Origin: JBMYTN01 sp049604415
GTDB lineage: Bacteria; Pseudomonadota; Alphaproteobacteria; Rhodospirillales; Rhodospirillaceae
Reading direction: 5' to 3'
NCBI GenBank assembly: GCA_049604415.1
Contig: JBMYTN010000029.1
Span: 1 to 53,457 of the forward strand
DNA: 53,457 nucleotides
Under the pieces are notes generated by a model. That model searched no databases, had not been told where the DNA came from, and saw only the letters and a list, made by a program, of their open reading frames with translations. Below, one piece after another: positions 34,854 to 43,623 of the stretch (its first letter is position 1; each line of letters starts with the position of its first letter). Both the position numbers and the translations under genes were made by a program.

Positions 34854-37800
34854 ATGGGTGTTCCGTTCAAAAAGATACTGGTCGCCAATCGGGGTGAGAT
34901 CGCCATCCGCGTGATCCGGGCGGCCAATGAATTGGGCATCGGAACCGTTGGCATCTACACCGAAGAGGACAAGCTCTCCCTGCATCGCTTCAAAGCCGAT
35001 GAAAGCTATCGGGTTGGCGAGGGGCTCGGCCCGGTCAAAGCCTATCTCTCGGTTCCTGAAATCCTCCGGGTGGCCAAAACCGCCGGGGCGGATGCGATCC
35101 ATCCTGGCTATGGCTTTTTGTCCGAGAATCCGGATTTTGCCGAAGCCTGTGCCGAGGCCGGGATTGTGTTCATCGGCCCCTCTCCGGACACCATGCGCGC
35201 GCTGGGCAACAAAGTCGCCGCCCGCAACGCCGCCGTAGCGGCGGATGTGCCGGTTATGCCAGCCACTGGACCGCTGCCCGATGATATGGCGCAAATTGCC
35301 AAACTGGCCGAAGAGATCGGCTATCCGGTGATGCTCAAGGCCTCCTGGGGTGGCGGTGGCCGGGGCATGCGGGTCATTTCCGGCCCCGATGTGCTGGAAA
35401 AAGAGGTCACGGCGGGCCAGCGGGAAGCCGAAGCGGCCTTTGGCAATGGCGAGGTTTATCTGGAGAAACTGGTCCAGCGCGCCCGCCATGTGGAAGTCCA
35501 GTTGCTCGGCGACAGCCATGGCACGGTGGTGCATTTGTGGGAGCGGGATTGTTCCGTCCAACGTCGGAATCAGAAAGTCGTTGAACGCGCCCCGGCACCC
35601 TATCTGGATGACGCGCGGCGGCGCAGCCTGTGCGAGTCCGCCCTGCGATTGGCCCAATCCACCGGCTATTGCGGGGCAGGGACGGCCGAGTTTCTGATGG
35701 ATGCGGATACCGGGGCGTTTTATTTCATCGAGGTCAATCCCCGGGTCCAGGTCGAGCACACGGTGACCGAGGAAGTCACCGGGATCGACATTGTTAAAGC
35801 CCAGATCCGCATTGCCCAGGGCGCGCGGATTGGGGTGGTTGAGGAATCCGGGGTTCCGGCCCAGGACGACATCCCGCTGACCGGACATGCCTTGCAATGC
35901 CGGATCACCACCGAGGATCCGGAGCGGAACTTTATTCCCGATTATGGCCGGATCACCGCCTATCGAGGTGCGACCGGCTTCGGCATCCGTCTGGATGGCG
36001 GCACTGCCTATTCGGGCGCGGTGATCACCCGCTATTACGACAGCCTGTTGGAAAAGGTCACCGCGAGGGGGTCCACGCCGGAAGAGGCCATGGCCCGGTT
36101 GGATCGGGCGCTGCGGGAGTTTCGGATCCGGGGGGTGGCGACCAACCTGACCTTTGTCGAAAACCTGATCAACCATCCGAAATTCAAAGCCGCCGAATAC
36201 ACCACGCGGTTCATTGATGAGACGCCGGAGCTGTTTGACTTTGCCAAACGCAAAGACCGGGCCTCGAAATTGATGCATTTCCTGGCCGATGTGATCGTCA
36301 ATGAAAACCCCGAGGTCAAAGGCCGTCCGAAGCCTAAGGCCAATGCCTTAGCGCCGGTCTTGCCGCCGGTGCCTGACATTGATCCGCCCGCTGGGACCAA
36401 AACCCTCCTGGAGGAAAAAGGCCCGCAAGCGGTGGCCGATTGGCTGTTGGCTCAGGAAAAGGTCCTGATCACCGACACCACCATGCGCGATGCCCACCAG
36501 TCCTTATTGGCAACCCGGATGCGCAGCTATGACATGGTCGCGGTGGCCGATGCTTATGCCCGGGCCTTGCCGCAATTGTTCAGCCTGGAATGCTGGGGTG
36601 GGGCGACCTTCGATGTGGCCATGCGCTTCCTGAAGGAATGTCCCTGGGATCGCCTGCGTGATTTGCGCGCCCGGGTGCCTAATATCCTGTTCCAAATGTT
36701 GCTGCGCGGCTCCAATGGGGTCGGCTACACCAACTATCCGGACAATGTGGTTGAAGCCTTCGTCAAGCAGGCCGCCAGCTCCGGTGTCGATGTGTTCCGG
36801 GTATTTGATAGCCTGAACTGGGTCGACAATATGCGGGTCTCCATGGATGCGGTCCTGGAGAGCGGCAAGATCCTGGAAGCGGTGATCTGTTACACCGGGG
36901 ACCTCCATGACCCGGATCGGCCAAAATACGACCTGGATTACTATGTCGCCATGGCCCGGGAGTTGAAGGCGGCGGGCACCCATATTCTCGGCGTCAAGGA
37001 CATGGCCGGGCTGGTCAAACCCCGTGCGGCGCGGGAATTGATCGGGACCTTGAAAGCCGAAACCGGTTTGCCGATCCATTTCCACACCCATGACACCTCG
37101 GGCATTTCAGCGGCCTCGGTGTTGGCGGCGGTGGAGGCTGGTGCCGATGCGGTCGATGCGGCCATGGACAGTTTCTCCGGTTTGACCTCGCAGCCGAACC
37201 TCGGCTCCATTGTCGAAGCCTTGCGCCGGGGTCCCCGGGATTCTGGCTTGGATCCGGAAGCCATTCGCCGCTTTTCCGATTATTGGGAAGGCGTGCGGAG
37301 CCAATATTTTGCCTTTGAATCTGATTTGCGCTTTGGCGCGTCCGAGGTTTATCTGCATGAAATGCCCGGCGGCCAGTTCACCAATTTGAAGGAGCAGGCC
37401 CGTTCCATGGGCTTGGCCGACCGCTGGCATGACGTGGCCAAAACCTATGCCGATGTGAACCAGCTGTTTGGTGACATCGTCAAGGTCACCCCATCGTCCA
37501 AAGTGGTCGGTGACATGGCATTGTCCATGGTTGCTGCGGGCCTGACACCGGAGCAGGTGGCCGATCCGGCCACAGAGGTCTCCTTCCCCGACAGCGTGGT
37601 GTCCTTCTTCAAGGGCGATCTGGGTCAACCGCCTGGGGGCTTCCCGGAGGTGTTGCGGGCCAAGGTGCTGAAGGGATCCGGCCAGGAGCCGATCAATGTG
37701 CGTCCCGGCTCTGTGCTGCCGCCTTTGGACTTGGACGCCGAGCGGACCCGCGCGGAAGAGGCCAATGAGCGCGCACTGAGCGATGAGGAATTCGCCTCCC

Positions 37801-38312
37801 ACCTGATGTATCCCAAGGTGTTCGCCGACTATGCCAAATTTGTCGGCCGATATGGTCCGGTCGGGGTATTGCCGACGCCGGTGTTCTTCTACGGCATGGT
37901 GCCAGGCCAAGAGATCGCGGTGGATCTGGAGCCGGGAAAATCACTGGTGTTGCGCTGCTTGACCGTGGCCGAGCCCGATGATGAAGGGCTGGTGAAGGTG
38001 TTCTTTGAGCTGAATGGCGAGCCCCGCATGATCAAGGTCGTCGCCAAAGAGGCCGCAGCTCATATCGCGGCCCGGCCTAAAGCGGATCCGGGCGAACCGG
38101 GCCATGTGGCTGCGCCGATGCCTGGAGCCATTGGATCGGTTTCGGTGGCGGTTGGCCGTAAGGTGAAGGCCGGGGATCAGCTGTTCACCATCGAGGCGAT
38201 GAAAATGGAGACCTCGGTCCAGGCCGAGCGAAGCGGCAAGGTCACCGCAGTCCATGTGAAGCGTGGCGATCAGGTTGATGCCAAGGATCTGGTGCTCGAG
38301 CTTGAGGTTTAA
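34854..38312 (+). CDS. pyc: Pyruvate carboxylase
   Basis: A 1152-aa single-chain enzyme that carboxylates pyruvate to oxaloacetate with biotin and ATP. The biotin carboxylase domain (1-460) opens KKILVANRGEIAIRVIRAA in the family way and contains KASWGGGGRGMRV and EVNPRVQVEHTVTE. The carboxyltransferase domain has TTMRDAHQSLLATRMR (about 543-558) and the DTSGISAASV metal region. The BCCP domain ends the protein with EAMKMETS, biotinyl lysine K1117. Residue order and length are standard. The start ATG at 34854 follows GGAGAAGAG; an ATG 18 nt upstream is less likely. Confidence 0.97.
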   Translation: MGVPFKKILVANRGEIAIRVIRAANELGIGTVGIYTEEDKLSLHRFKADESYRVGEGLGPVKAYLSVPEILRVAKTAGADAIHPGYGFLSENPDFAEACAEAGIVFIGPSPDTMRALGNKVAARNAAVAADVPVMPATGPLPDDMAQIAKLAEEIGYPVMLKASWGGGGRGMRVISGPDVLEKEVTAGQREAEAAFGNGEVYLEKLVQRARHVEVQLLGDSHGTVVHLWERDCSVQRRNQKVVERAPAPYLDDARRRSLCESALRLAQSTGYCGAGTAEFLMDADTGAFYFIEVNPRVQVEHTVTEEVTGIDIVKAQIRIAQGARIGVVEESGVPAQDDIPLTGHALQCRITTEDPERNFIPDYGRITAYRGATGFGIRLDGGTAYSGAVITRYYDSLLEKVTARGSTPEEAMARLDRALREFRIRGVATNLTFVENLINHPKFKAAEYTTRFIDETPELFDFAKRKDRASKLMHFLADVIVNENPEVKGRPKPKANALAPVLPPVPDIDPPAGTKTLLEEKGPQAVADWLLAQEKVLITDTTMRDAHQSLLATRMRSYDMVAVADAYARALPQLFSLECWGGATFDVAMRFLKECPWDRLRDLRARVPNILFQMLLRGSNGVGYTNYPDNVVEAFVKQAASSGVDVFRVFDSLNWVDNMRVSMDAVLESGKILEAVICYTGDLHDPDRPKYDLDYYVAMARELKAAGTHILGVKDMAGLVKPRAARELIGTLKAETGLPIHFHTHDTSGISAASVLAAVEAGADAVDAAMDSFSGLTSQPNLGSIVEALRRGPRDSGLDPEAIRRFSDYWEGVRSQYFAFESDLRFGASEVYLHEMPGGQFTNLKEQARSMGLADRWHDVAKTYADVNQLFGDIVKVTPSSKVVGDMALSMVAAGLTPEQVADPATEVSFPDSVVSFFKGDLGQPPGGFPEVLRAKVLKGSGQEPINVRPGSVLPPLDLDAERTRAEEANERALSDEEFASHLMYPKVFADYAKFVGRYGPVGVLPTPVFFYGMVPGQEIAVDLEPGKSLVLRCLTVAEPDDEGLVKVFFELNGEPRMIKVVAKEAAAHIAARPKADPGEPGHVAAPMPGAIGSVSVAVGRKVKAGDQLFTIEAMKMETSVQAERSGKVTAVHVKRGDQVDAKDLVLELEV

Positions 38313-38334
38313 GCCAAGGGTTTAAGCGCAGGGC

Positions 38335-39132
38335 TTAGGCGCGAAGGGGTTGGGCGGTGCCAGGTCGGCGACCGCCCAAAACCTCGGTCAATTCCTGCGC
38401 CAGCGCACGGACCGTCGCGCCAATTTCCGGGATCCGGGATTGGGGGATCCGGGCGGCAAGACCGGAGACGGAAATGGCGCAGGCGGCTTCACCATCCGGT
38501 CCCCAAACCACTGAGGCGACACAACGCAATCCGACCACATATTCTTCGTCATCCAGCGCATAGCCGCGCTGGCGGATTTTGTCGATCTCCTCCTGAACCG
38601 CTGCCCGGTTGGTCAGGCTGTGTTGGGTCATGCCCTTCAGACCATGGCGCTCCATCAAACGGTCGATTTCCCGGTCGTCCCAGGTGGACAGGATCGCCTT
38701 GCCCATGCCGGAGCACAGCACCGGAACCCGCCCGCCCGGGGGCGATATGGCGCGCATGATTTCGCGGCTTTCGACCTGGGACAGGGTGATGACCTCACCA
38801 TCCTCGATCACGCCGAGATTGGCGGTTTCCCGGGTCAGGTCGCGCAAGCGGCGCAGGAAGGGCAGGGCGGGCACAACGAAATTGCGCCTTTGGGCGAAGG
38901 CGGCCCCGACGGCAAAAGCCCGACGCCCCACATGCCAGCGGCCATTGGAAGAGTCCGATTGGGCAAAGCCCCGCTGCTCCAGAGTGGTGAGCAGGCGGTG
39001 GGTGGTTGATGCCGCCAGACCGGCGGTGCGGGCCAGATCCGAGAGTCTGGCCCCGTCTTCCTGTTGTGCCAAGGCCTCCAACAGGGTCAGCGCCCGCTCC
39101 ACCGATTGCACACCACCTGCTGACTTTTCCAT
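38335..39132 (-). CDS. IclR-family transcriptional regulator
   Basis: A 265-aa protein. The N-terminal winged helix (SVERALTLLEALAQQEDGARLSDLARTAGLAASTTHRLLTTLEQ region, about residues 10-55) is typical of IclR. The effector domain follows (about 80-250), with GVIEDGEVITLSQVES and SGMGKAILS. IclR proteins bind small acids such as glyoxylate or aromatics and repress neighbouring genes. It is divergent from glcB with a palindrome between them, so it probably regulates malate synthase and possibly itself. Confidence 0.93.
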   Translation of the reverse strand: MEKSAGGVQSVERALTLLEALAQQEDGARLSDLARTAGLAASTTHRLLTTLEQRGFAQSDSSNGRWHVGRRAFAVGAAFAQRRNFVVPALPFLRRLRDLTRETANLGVIEDGEVITLSQVESREIMRAISPPGGRVPVLCSGMGKAILSTWDDREIDRLMERHGLKGMTQHSLTNRAAVQEEIDKIRQRGYALDDEEYVVGLRCVASVVWGPDGEAACAISVSGLAARIPQSRIPEIGATVRALAQELTEVLGGRRPGTAQPLRA

Positions 39133-39220
39133 GCCCAGTTCCTTTTTTGTGCCAGAGCCTTTTGGCGTCTGTCTTAATTTCAGAGTGGAGCGCTAAGGTT
39201 TTCCATTCAAGAGGTCTTCG

Positions 39221-39237
39221 TTTCCACATTATGGAAA
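39221..39237. promoter_or_regulatory. Candidate IclR-type operator between iclR-like gene and glcB
   Basis: TTTCCA (39221-39226) and TGGAAA (39232-39237) form a perfect palindrome with a 5-nt centre. A further half-site-like TTTTCCA lies at 39199-39205, two helical turns upstream. IclR-family operators commonly contain TGGAAA/TTTCCA elements, and the site lies in the 180-nt gap between the divergent regulator and glcB. Confidence 0.55.
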
Positions 39238-39312
39238 AGGGTGGGGTTCGGGGCTGTGCAGCCGCGCTAAGGACGCTATCTCTCTCTCAACTATTGGATT
39301 GGAGGGTTAAGA

Positions 39313-41493
39313 ATGTCCAATTATGTGCCCCGCGCTGGATTGTCCGTTGCCGCTGAACTGGCCGATCTGGTCGAAACCCAAATTCTGCCGGGTCTGGATC
39401 TGCAGGCCGATGCCTTTTGGGCCGGTTATGACGCCTTGCTCGGCGATTTGATGCCGGAAAACGCCCGTTTGCTGGCGGTTCGGGATGATCTGCAAGCCAA
39501 ATTGGATGGCTGGCTGTCCGAACGTCGGGGTCAGCCCTGGGATGGCGCGGCTTATAAGGCCTATCTGCAGGAGATCGGCTATCTGGTGCCCGAAGGCGAC
39601 GCGTTCCAAATCGGCACCACCAATGTGGATGCGGAGATCGCCACCATCGCAGGCCCGCAATTGGTTGTGCCGGTGGCCAATGCTCGTTTCGCTCTGAACG
39701 CTGCCAATGCGCGCTGGGGTTCGCTTTATGATGCGCTTTACGGCACCGACGCCCTGCCGGGCACCCCGGAAGGCCCGGGTTATGATCCGGCCCACGGCGC
39801 AAAGGCGGTCGCTTGGGCCGCTGAGTTCTTAGACACCGCCCTGCCTTTGGAGGGGGCCTCCCACAAGGACGTCACCGCCTATGTCCGTGAAGGCGCGACC
39901 CTGTCGGCCAAGGTTGGTGAGGCCAGCCATAGCTTTGCCGATCCGAAGGCCTTTGTTGGCTATCAGGAAGACGCTGCGAAGGGCACCGCCAGCTATGTGC
40001 TGTCCCACAATGGGCTGCATGTGGAGCTGGTGATTGACCCCAGCCACCCGGTCGGGGCCGCCAGCGCCAGTGGCTTGCGCGACGTGATCCTGGAAAGCGC
40101 CATGACCGCGATCCAGGACTGCGAGGACAGCGTTGCCGCCGTCGATGGCGAAGACAAGGTCGTCGTTTATGGCAATTGGCTCGGCCTGATGAAGGGCGAT
40201 CTGGAGGAAACCTTCTCCAAGGGCGAAAAGACCCTGACCCGCCGCCTGAATGCCGACAAGGTCCTGACCGCCCCCGATGGCGGCACGGTGAGCCTGCAAG
40301 GCCGGGCGCTGCTGTTGGTGCGCAATGTCGGCCATCTGATGACCATTGATGCGGTGATGAAAGATGGCCAAGAAACCCCGGAAGGCATGCTCGATGCCCT
40401 GATCACCGTGGCCTGCGCCATGCACGATCTGAAGAAAACCGCTGCCGAGGGGGGACGCAATTCCCGCACCGGATCGGTCTATGTGGTGAAGCCGAAAATG
40501 CATGGCCCAGAAGAGGTCGCTTTCGCCAACACCCTCTATGGTCGGGTGGAGCAGATCCTGGGTCTGCCCGAAAACACCGTGAAGCTCGGTGTGATGGACG
40601 AGGAACGCCGGACCTCGACCAATCTGTTGGAATGCATCCGGGCGGTGAAGGATCGTTTGGTCTTTATCAACACCGGCTTCCTGGACCGGACCGGCGATGA
40701 GATCCATACCTCCATGCAGGCCGGGCCTTTCATCCCGAAAACCGAGATGAAGGATGCGGCGTGGCTATCGACCTATGAAAACGGCAATGTGGATGCGGGC
40801 TTGCTGTCTGGCATGCCGGGCATTGGCCAGATCGGAAAAGGCATGTGGGCCAAGCCCGATGCCATGGCCGAAATGCTGACGGCCAAGATCGGCCATCCGA
40901 AGGCCGGTGCCACCACCGCATGGGTGCCTTCTCCAACGGCAGCGACCCTGCATGCCACCCATTATCACCATGTGGATGTGTTCGCTCATTTGGAGACTCT
41001 GAAGGACCGGGCTCGGGCCGATCTCGACATTCTGCTGACCCCGCCGCTGTTGGCTGGCCGCAATCTGACCGATGAAGAAGTCCGGCGCGAAGTTGACAAC
41101 AACTGCCAGGGCATTCTGGGCTATGTGGTGCGCTGGGTTGACCAAGGCGTGGGCTGTTCCAAAGTGCCCGACATCAATGATGTGGCGCTGATGGAAGACC
41201 GGGCAACTCTGCGGATCTCCTCGCAATATCTGGCCAACTGGCTGCTGCATGGGGTGATCACGGCTGATCAGGTCGAAGAGAGCCTGCGGCGGATGGCTCT
41301 GGAGGTGGACCGGCAAAATGCCAGCGATCCGCTCTATGTGCCGATGGCCCCGGCCTATGATGGCGTCGCCTTCGCAGCGGCGCGGGATCTGGTGTTCAAG
41401 GGTGTTGAGCAACCGTCGGGCTATACCGAGCCGGTGCTCCACGCCCGGCGCCGCGAAGCCAAGGCCAAGGCCAGCGCCAAGGCTGCTGCCTAA
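39313..41493 (+). CDS. glcB: Malate synthase G
   Basis: A 726-aa enzyme that condenses glyoxylate with acetyl-CoA to malate. Length and motifs are those of isoform G: RAGLSVAAELADLVE start region, NSRTGSVYVVKPKMHGPEEV around residue 395, LGVMDEERRTSTNL, and the CoA-site region ending in RREVDNNCQGILGYVVRWVDQGVGCSKVPD. Its upstream gap holds a putative IclR-type operator. GGAGGG lies before the ATG. It forms the start of a cluster with a GlcG-type protein and an FAH-family hydrolase. Confidence 0.97.
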   Translation: MSNYVPRAGLSVAAELADLVETQILPGLDLQADAFWAGYDALLGDLMPENARLLAVRDDLQAKLDGWLSERRGQPWDGAAYKAYLQEIGYLVPEGDAFQIGTTNVDAEIATIAGPQLVVPVANARFALNAANARWGSLYDALYGTDALPGTPEGPGYDPAHGAKAVAWAAEFLDTALPLEGASHKDVTAYVREGATLSAKVGEASHSFADPKAFVGYQEDAAKGTASYVLSHNGLHVELVIDPSHPVGAASASGLRDVILESAMTAIQDCEDSVAAVDGEDKVVVYGNWLGLMKGDLEETFSKGEKTLTRRLNADKVLTAPDGGTVSLQGRALLLVRNVGHLMTIDAVMKDGQETPEGMLDALITVACAMHDLKKTAAEGGRNSRTGSVYVVKPKMHGPEEVAFANTLYGRVEQILGLPENTVKLGVMDEERRTSTNLLECIRAVKDRLVFINTGFLDRTGDEIHTSMQAGPFIPKTEMKDAAWLSTYENGNVDAGLLSGMPGIGQIGKGMWAKPDAMAEMLTAKIGHPKAGATTAWVPSPTAATLHATHYHHVDVFAHLETLKDRARADLDILLTPPLLAGRNLTDEEVRREVDNNCQGILGYVVRWVDQGVGCSKVPDINDVALMEDRATLRISSQYLANWLLHGVITADQVEESLRRMALEVDRQNASDPLYVPMAPAYDGVAFAAARDLVFKGVEQPSGYTEPVLHARRREAKAKASAKAAA

Positions 41494-41552
41494 TTCAGAT
41501 GCGCCTGCCGCAGCGGTTTTGTGGCAGGCGCTTCTTTCCTATCCTTATCTAT

Positions 41553-41586
41553 CCTTTCCTTTCCTTTCCTTTCCTTTCCTTTCCTT
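41553..41586. repeat. CCTTT pentanucleotide tandem repeat (6.8 copies)
   Basis: Six perfect CCTTT units plus CCTT run from 41553 to 41586, between glcB and the GlcG/HbpS-like gene. The array ends 22 nt before the start codon at 41609. Five-base unit slippage could change the spacing of promoter or leader elements for the downstream gene. No coding frame is interrupted, because it is intergenic. Confidence 0.9.
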
Positions 41587-41608
41587 ACCAATCGGGCGGG
41601 ACAAAAAA

Positions 41609-42031
41609 ATGATCACCATAAAACGTTTGGATTTGGCCGATGCCGGGGTGTTGCTTGCGGGTGCGCGGGCACGGGCGGAAGAAATCGGCGTGCCGATGTG
41701 CATCGCCATCACTGATGAGGGCGGCAATCTGATTGCCTTTGAACGGATGGATGGCGGCAAGGTGACCTCGACCACCATTGCCATCGACAAGTCCTACACC
41801 GCCTCTGCGGCGAAAAAGGCAACCCATGACTATGGCGCGATCAGCCAGCCCGGCGGTCCGGCCTATGGCATTGACTCCGCCATTGGTGGGCGTTTGATGG
41901 TGGTCGGCGGCGGCCTGCCGGTGATCGTGGAGGGGGCCGTTGTTGGCGGCATTGGCGTCAGCTCCGGCACGCCGCTCCAGGACCAGGACGTCGCCCAGGC
42001 GGGCATTGATGCCTTCTTAAAAGGGCTGTGA
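41609..42031 (+). CDS. GlcG/HbpS-family protein
   Basis: A 140-aa soluble protein of the HbpS/GlcG (DUF336) family. Characteristic segments are CIAITDEGGNLIAFERMDGG, AIDKSYTASAAKKATHDYG, GGRLMVVGGGLPVI and VVGGIGVSSGTPLQDQDVAQAG. GlcG is encoded with glycolate/malate synthase genes in many bacteria, and members of the family bind haem or cofactors; exact function is unclear. Placement after glcB fits. The ATG at 41609 follows a GGGCGGG-type, purine-rich leader. The CCTTT repeat lies just upstream. Confidence 0.9.
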   Translation: MITIKRLDLADAGVLLAGARARAEEIGVPMCIAITDEGGNLIAFERMDGGKVTSTTIAIDKSYTASAAKKATHDYGAISQPGGPAYGIDSAIGGRLMVVGGGLPVIVEGAVVGGIGVSSGTPLQDQDVAQAGIDAFLKGL

Positions 42032-42101
42032 GGACCCTGGTTTCCGGCCCGCGCCTCTGGTAGAGAACCCTCTCGTTCCCCCAAAAGAGCAAGAGGCGAC
42101 C

Positions 42102-42791
42102 ATGGATCCCACCATCCTCCCACAGGTGCCCCAAACCACCATTTCTGTTGCCGGAAGCACAGCCCGCTTTCCCGTGCGCCGGATTTATTGTGTTGGTCGG
42201 AATTATGCCGACCATGCCTTGGAAATGGGCGGCGATCCGAAGTCCGAGCCGCCGTTCTATTTTTCCAAACCTGCCGACGCCCTGATCGAGGGTGGCGGCG
42301 ATGTGCCCTATCCACCGCAAACCAGCAAGCTGCATCACGAGGTGGAGCTGGTGGTCGCGTTGGGCAGCGGCGGGGCCGATATTCCGGTTGCTGAGGCTTT
42401 GGACTGTGTCTGGGGCTATGGGGTTGGGATCGATTTGACCCGCCGAGACATGCAGGCCGCTGCCAAGGATCAGGGTAGGCCCTGGGACCTGTCCAAGGGC
42501 TTTGACAATTCCGCCGTCATTGGCCCGATCCATCCGGTTTCTGCGGTCGGCCACCCGACCGAGGGCACGGTGTCTTTAAGCGTCAATGGTCAGACCAAGC
42601 AATCGGGCACCTTAAGCCAAATGATCTGGGGCATCCCGGATGTGATCAGCGTGCTGTCCCAATCCGTGGCCCTGGCCCCAGGTGATTTGATCTATACCGG
42701 CACGCCCTCCGGGGTTGGCGCTCTGGAGCGGGGCGATGTCTGCGAGGTCGCGCTGGCCGGCTTGGGCGGCTATGTGGTCAAAATTGTTTAG
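42102..42791 (+). CDS. Fumarylacetoacetate hydrolase-family protein
   Basis: A 229-aa protein of the FAH family (acylpyruvase / fumarylpyruvate hydrolase type). Recognised segments are IYCVGRNYADHALEMG, FYFSKPADAL, metal-binding HHEVELVVALG, then GYGVGIDLTRRD and IYTGTPSGVG. Members cleave C-C bonds in 2,4-dioxo acids or decarboxylate oxaloacetate, using Mg2+ or Mn2+. Position near glcB and pyc may hint at an oxaloacetate/pyruvate-related role, but this family has many unlinked members, so the exact substrate is not determined. Confidence 0.9.
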   Translation: MDPTILPQVPQTTISVAGSTARFPVRRIYCVGRNYADHALEMGGDPKSEPPFYFSKPADALIEGGGDVPYPPQTSKLHHEVELVVALGSGGADIPVAEALDCVWGYGVGIDLTRRDMQAAAKDQGRPWDLSKGFDNSAVIGPIHPVSAVGHPTEGTVSLSVNGQTKQSGTLSQMIWGIPDVISVLSQSVALAPGDLIYTGTPSGVGALERGDVCEVALAGLGGYVVKIV

Positions 42792-42945
42792 GGCCCTGCC
42801 CATCCGGCGACCGGGGACTCGCTAGGGCTGAAAAGCGCTCGGTTAATACTCCCGCAAGGCTTTGATTACGCTTGGTGAACCATTTCCGCCTAAGGTCTTT
42901 CTGCGGCGCAAGGGCCGCGTGAGACCAACAAAGGGAATGAGGATC

Positions 42946-43149
42946 ATGGCCTGGTTTCAGGATCGGAGGGGTGCGCCCCGACCGCAAAGGAGTGCTGTGT
43001 CTGCAGAGCGTCGGATGCCGGAAAACCGCCGAGGTTTGGAGCGCCGCGAAGTGGACAGTTTGGAGGTGATCCGGGCGCGTTTGCGGCGGGAAAAGTCGCC
43101 TCTGTTGGCAGAGCTTGAGGAACGGGTTCTCTGTCCGGCGGTTGCCTAA
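42946..43149 (+). CDS. Small arginine-rich hypothetical protein
   Basis: A 67-aa basic protein starting at the ATG 42946, preceded by GAGGATC. It begins MAWFQDRRGAPRPQRSA and is rich in Arg, Glu and Ala. The C-terminal half (EVIRARLRREKSPLLAELEE) is predicted helical. No family recognised. The reading is supported by a Shine-Dalgarno-like leader and codon style; a hairpin follows its stop. Function unknown. Confidence 0.55.
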   Translation: MAWFQDRRGAPRPQRSAVSAERRMPENRRGLERREVDSLEVIRARLRREKSPLLAELEERVLCPAVA

Positions 43150-43160
43150 AGTTTGACAGC

Positions 43161-43187
43161 GACCGCCCTGTCTGAAACGGGGCGGTC
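43161..43187 (+). terminator. Stem-loop after the small Arg-rich gene
   Basis: GACCGCCC (43161-43168) and GGGCGGTC (43180-43187) form an 8-bp perfect stem 11 nt after the stop codon. There is no long T-run, only TCCCTGCCTTT, so it is a weak Rho-independent terminator or an mRNA 3' structure. Confidence 0.5.
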
Positions 43188-43204
43188 TCCCTGCCTTTCA
43201 TGTG

Positions 43205-43254
43205 TAAAACCGGCTCTTCGTCGAGTCGCTGGCTTTGCGAAGCCTAGGGTTTTA
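43205..43254. repeat. Long imperfect inverted repeat in the 43150-43623 gap
   Basis: TAAAACC (43205-43211) pairs with GGTTTTA (43248-43254), and inside them GG...CTTCG pairs with CGAAG...CC. This is a stem of about 14 base pairs with small bulges and a 17-nt loop. It could be a bidirectional terminator or part of a structured RNA. Confidence 0.5.
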
Positions 43255-43623
43255 TGACCAGGGTGATATTTCTTATTTCTGCGGCGCACAAAATTTTTAA
43301 AACATTGATATAATTAGAAAAAATGTAGGATTGTTGTTCCTGCTGTCGTAAAAACCCGAAGTAAAACCAAGTAAAATAGTCAAATACTTCTTCCGCTGGA
43401 TGGAAAAATAATTTCCACAGGGGTTTTGTGGAAAACCCTTTTGGACGAAGGCGTTACCGACCGGACGCCGCCCCGACCATCAATTTGGTTGTCTAGGGTC
43501 TATCCGAAAACTTGCAAAGAAGCTGTAATGGATCTATCAAAAGTTTAAGATCGTGCAAGAGAAGGGGACCGTGTCGGCTGCTTTGGTTTTGGCTAAGCAG
43601 TTGGTCAAGAAAGCGAACAAGGA
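43255..43623. other. AT-rich intergenic stretch upstream of the nitroreductase gene
   Basis: This stretch is far AT-richer than its surroundings between about 43262 and 43410 and holds no supported gene. A perfect TATAAT is at 43309-43314 without a clear -35. Overlapping palindromes follow: TTTCCACA/TGTGGAAA (43412-43419, 43427-43434) and GGGTTTT/AAAACCC (43421-43427, 43432-43438) followed by TTTT. The last is terminator-like on the plus strand, so a short plus-strand RNA between 43315 and 43442 is possible. Confidence 0.45.

Noticed and set aside
43412..43434. TTTCCACA/TGTGGAAA resembling DnaA boxes, in AT-rich DNA, as a possible replication origin
   Set aside because: No cluster of consensus DnaA boxes and no origin-linked genes (dnaA, dnaN, hemE, parAB) nearby.
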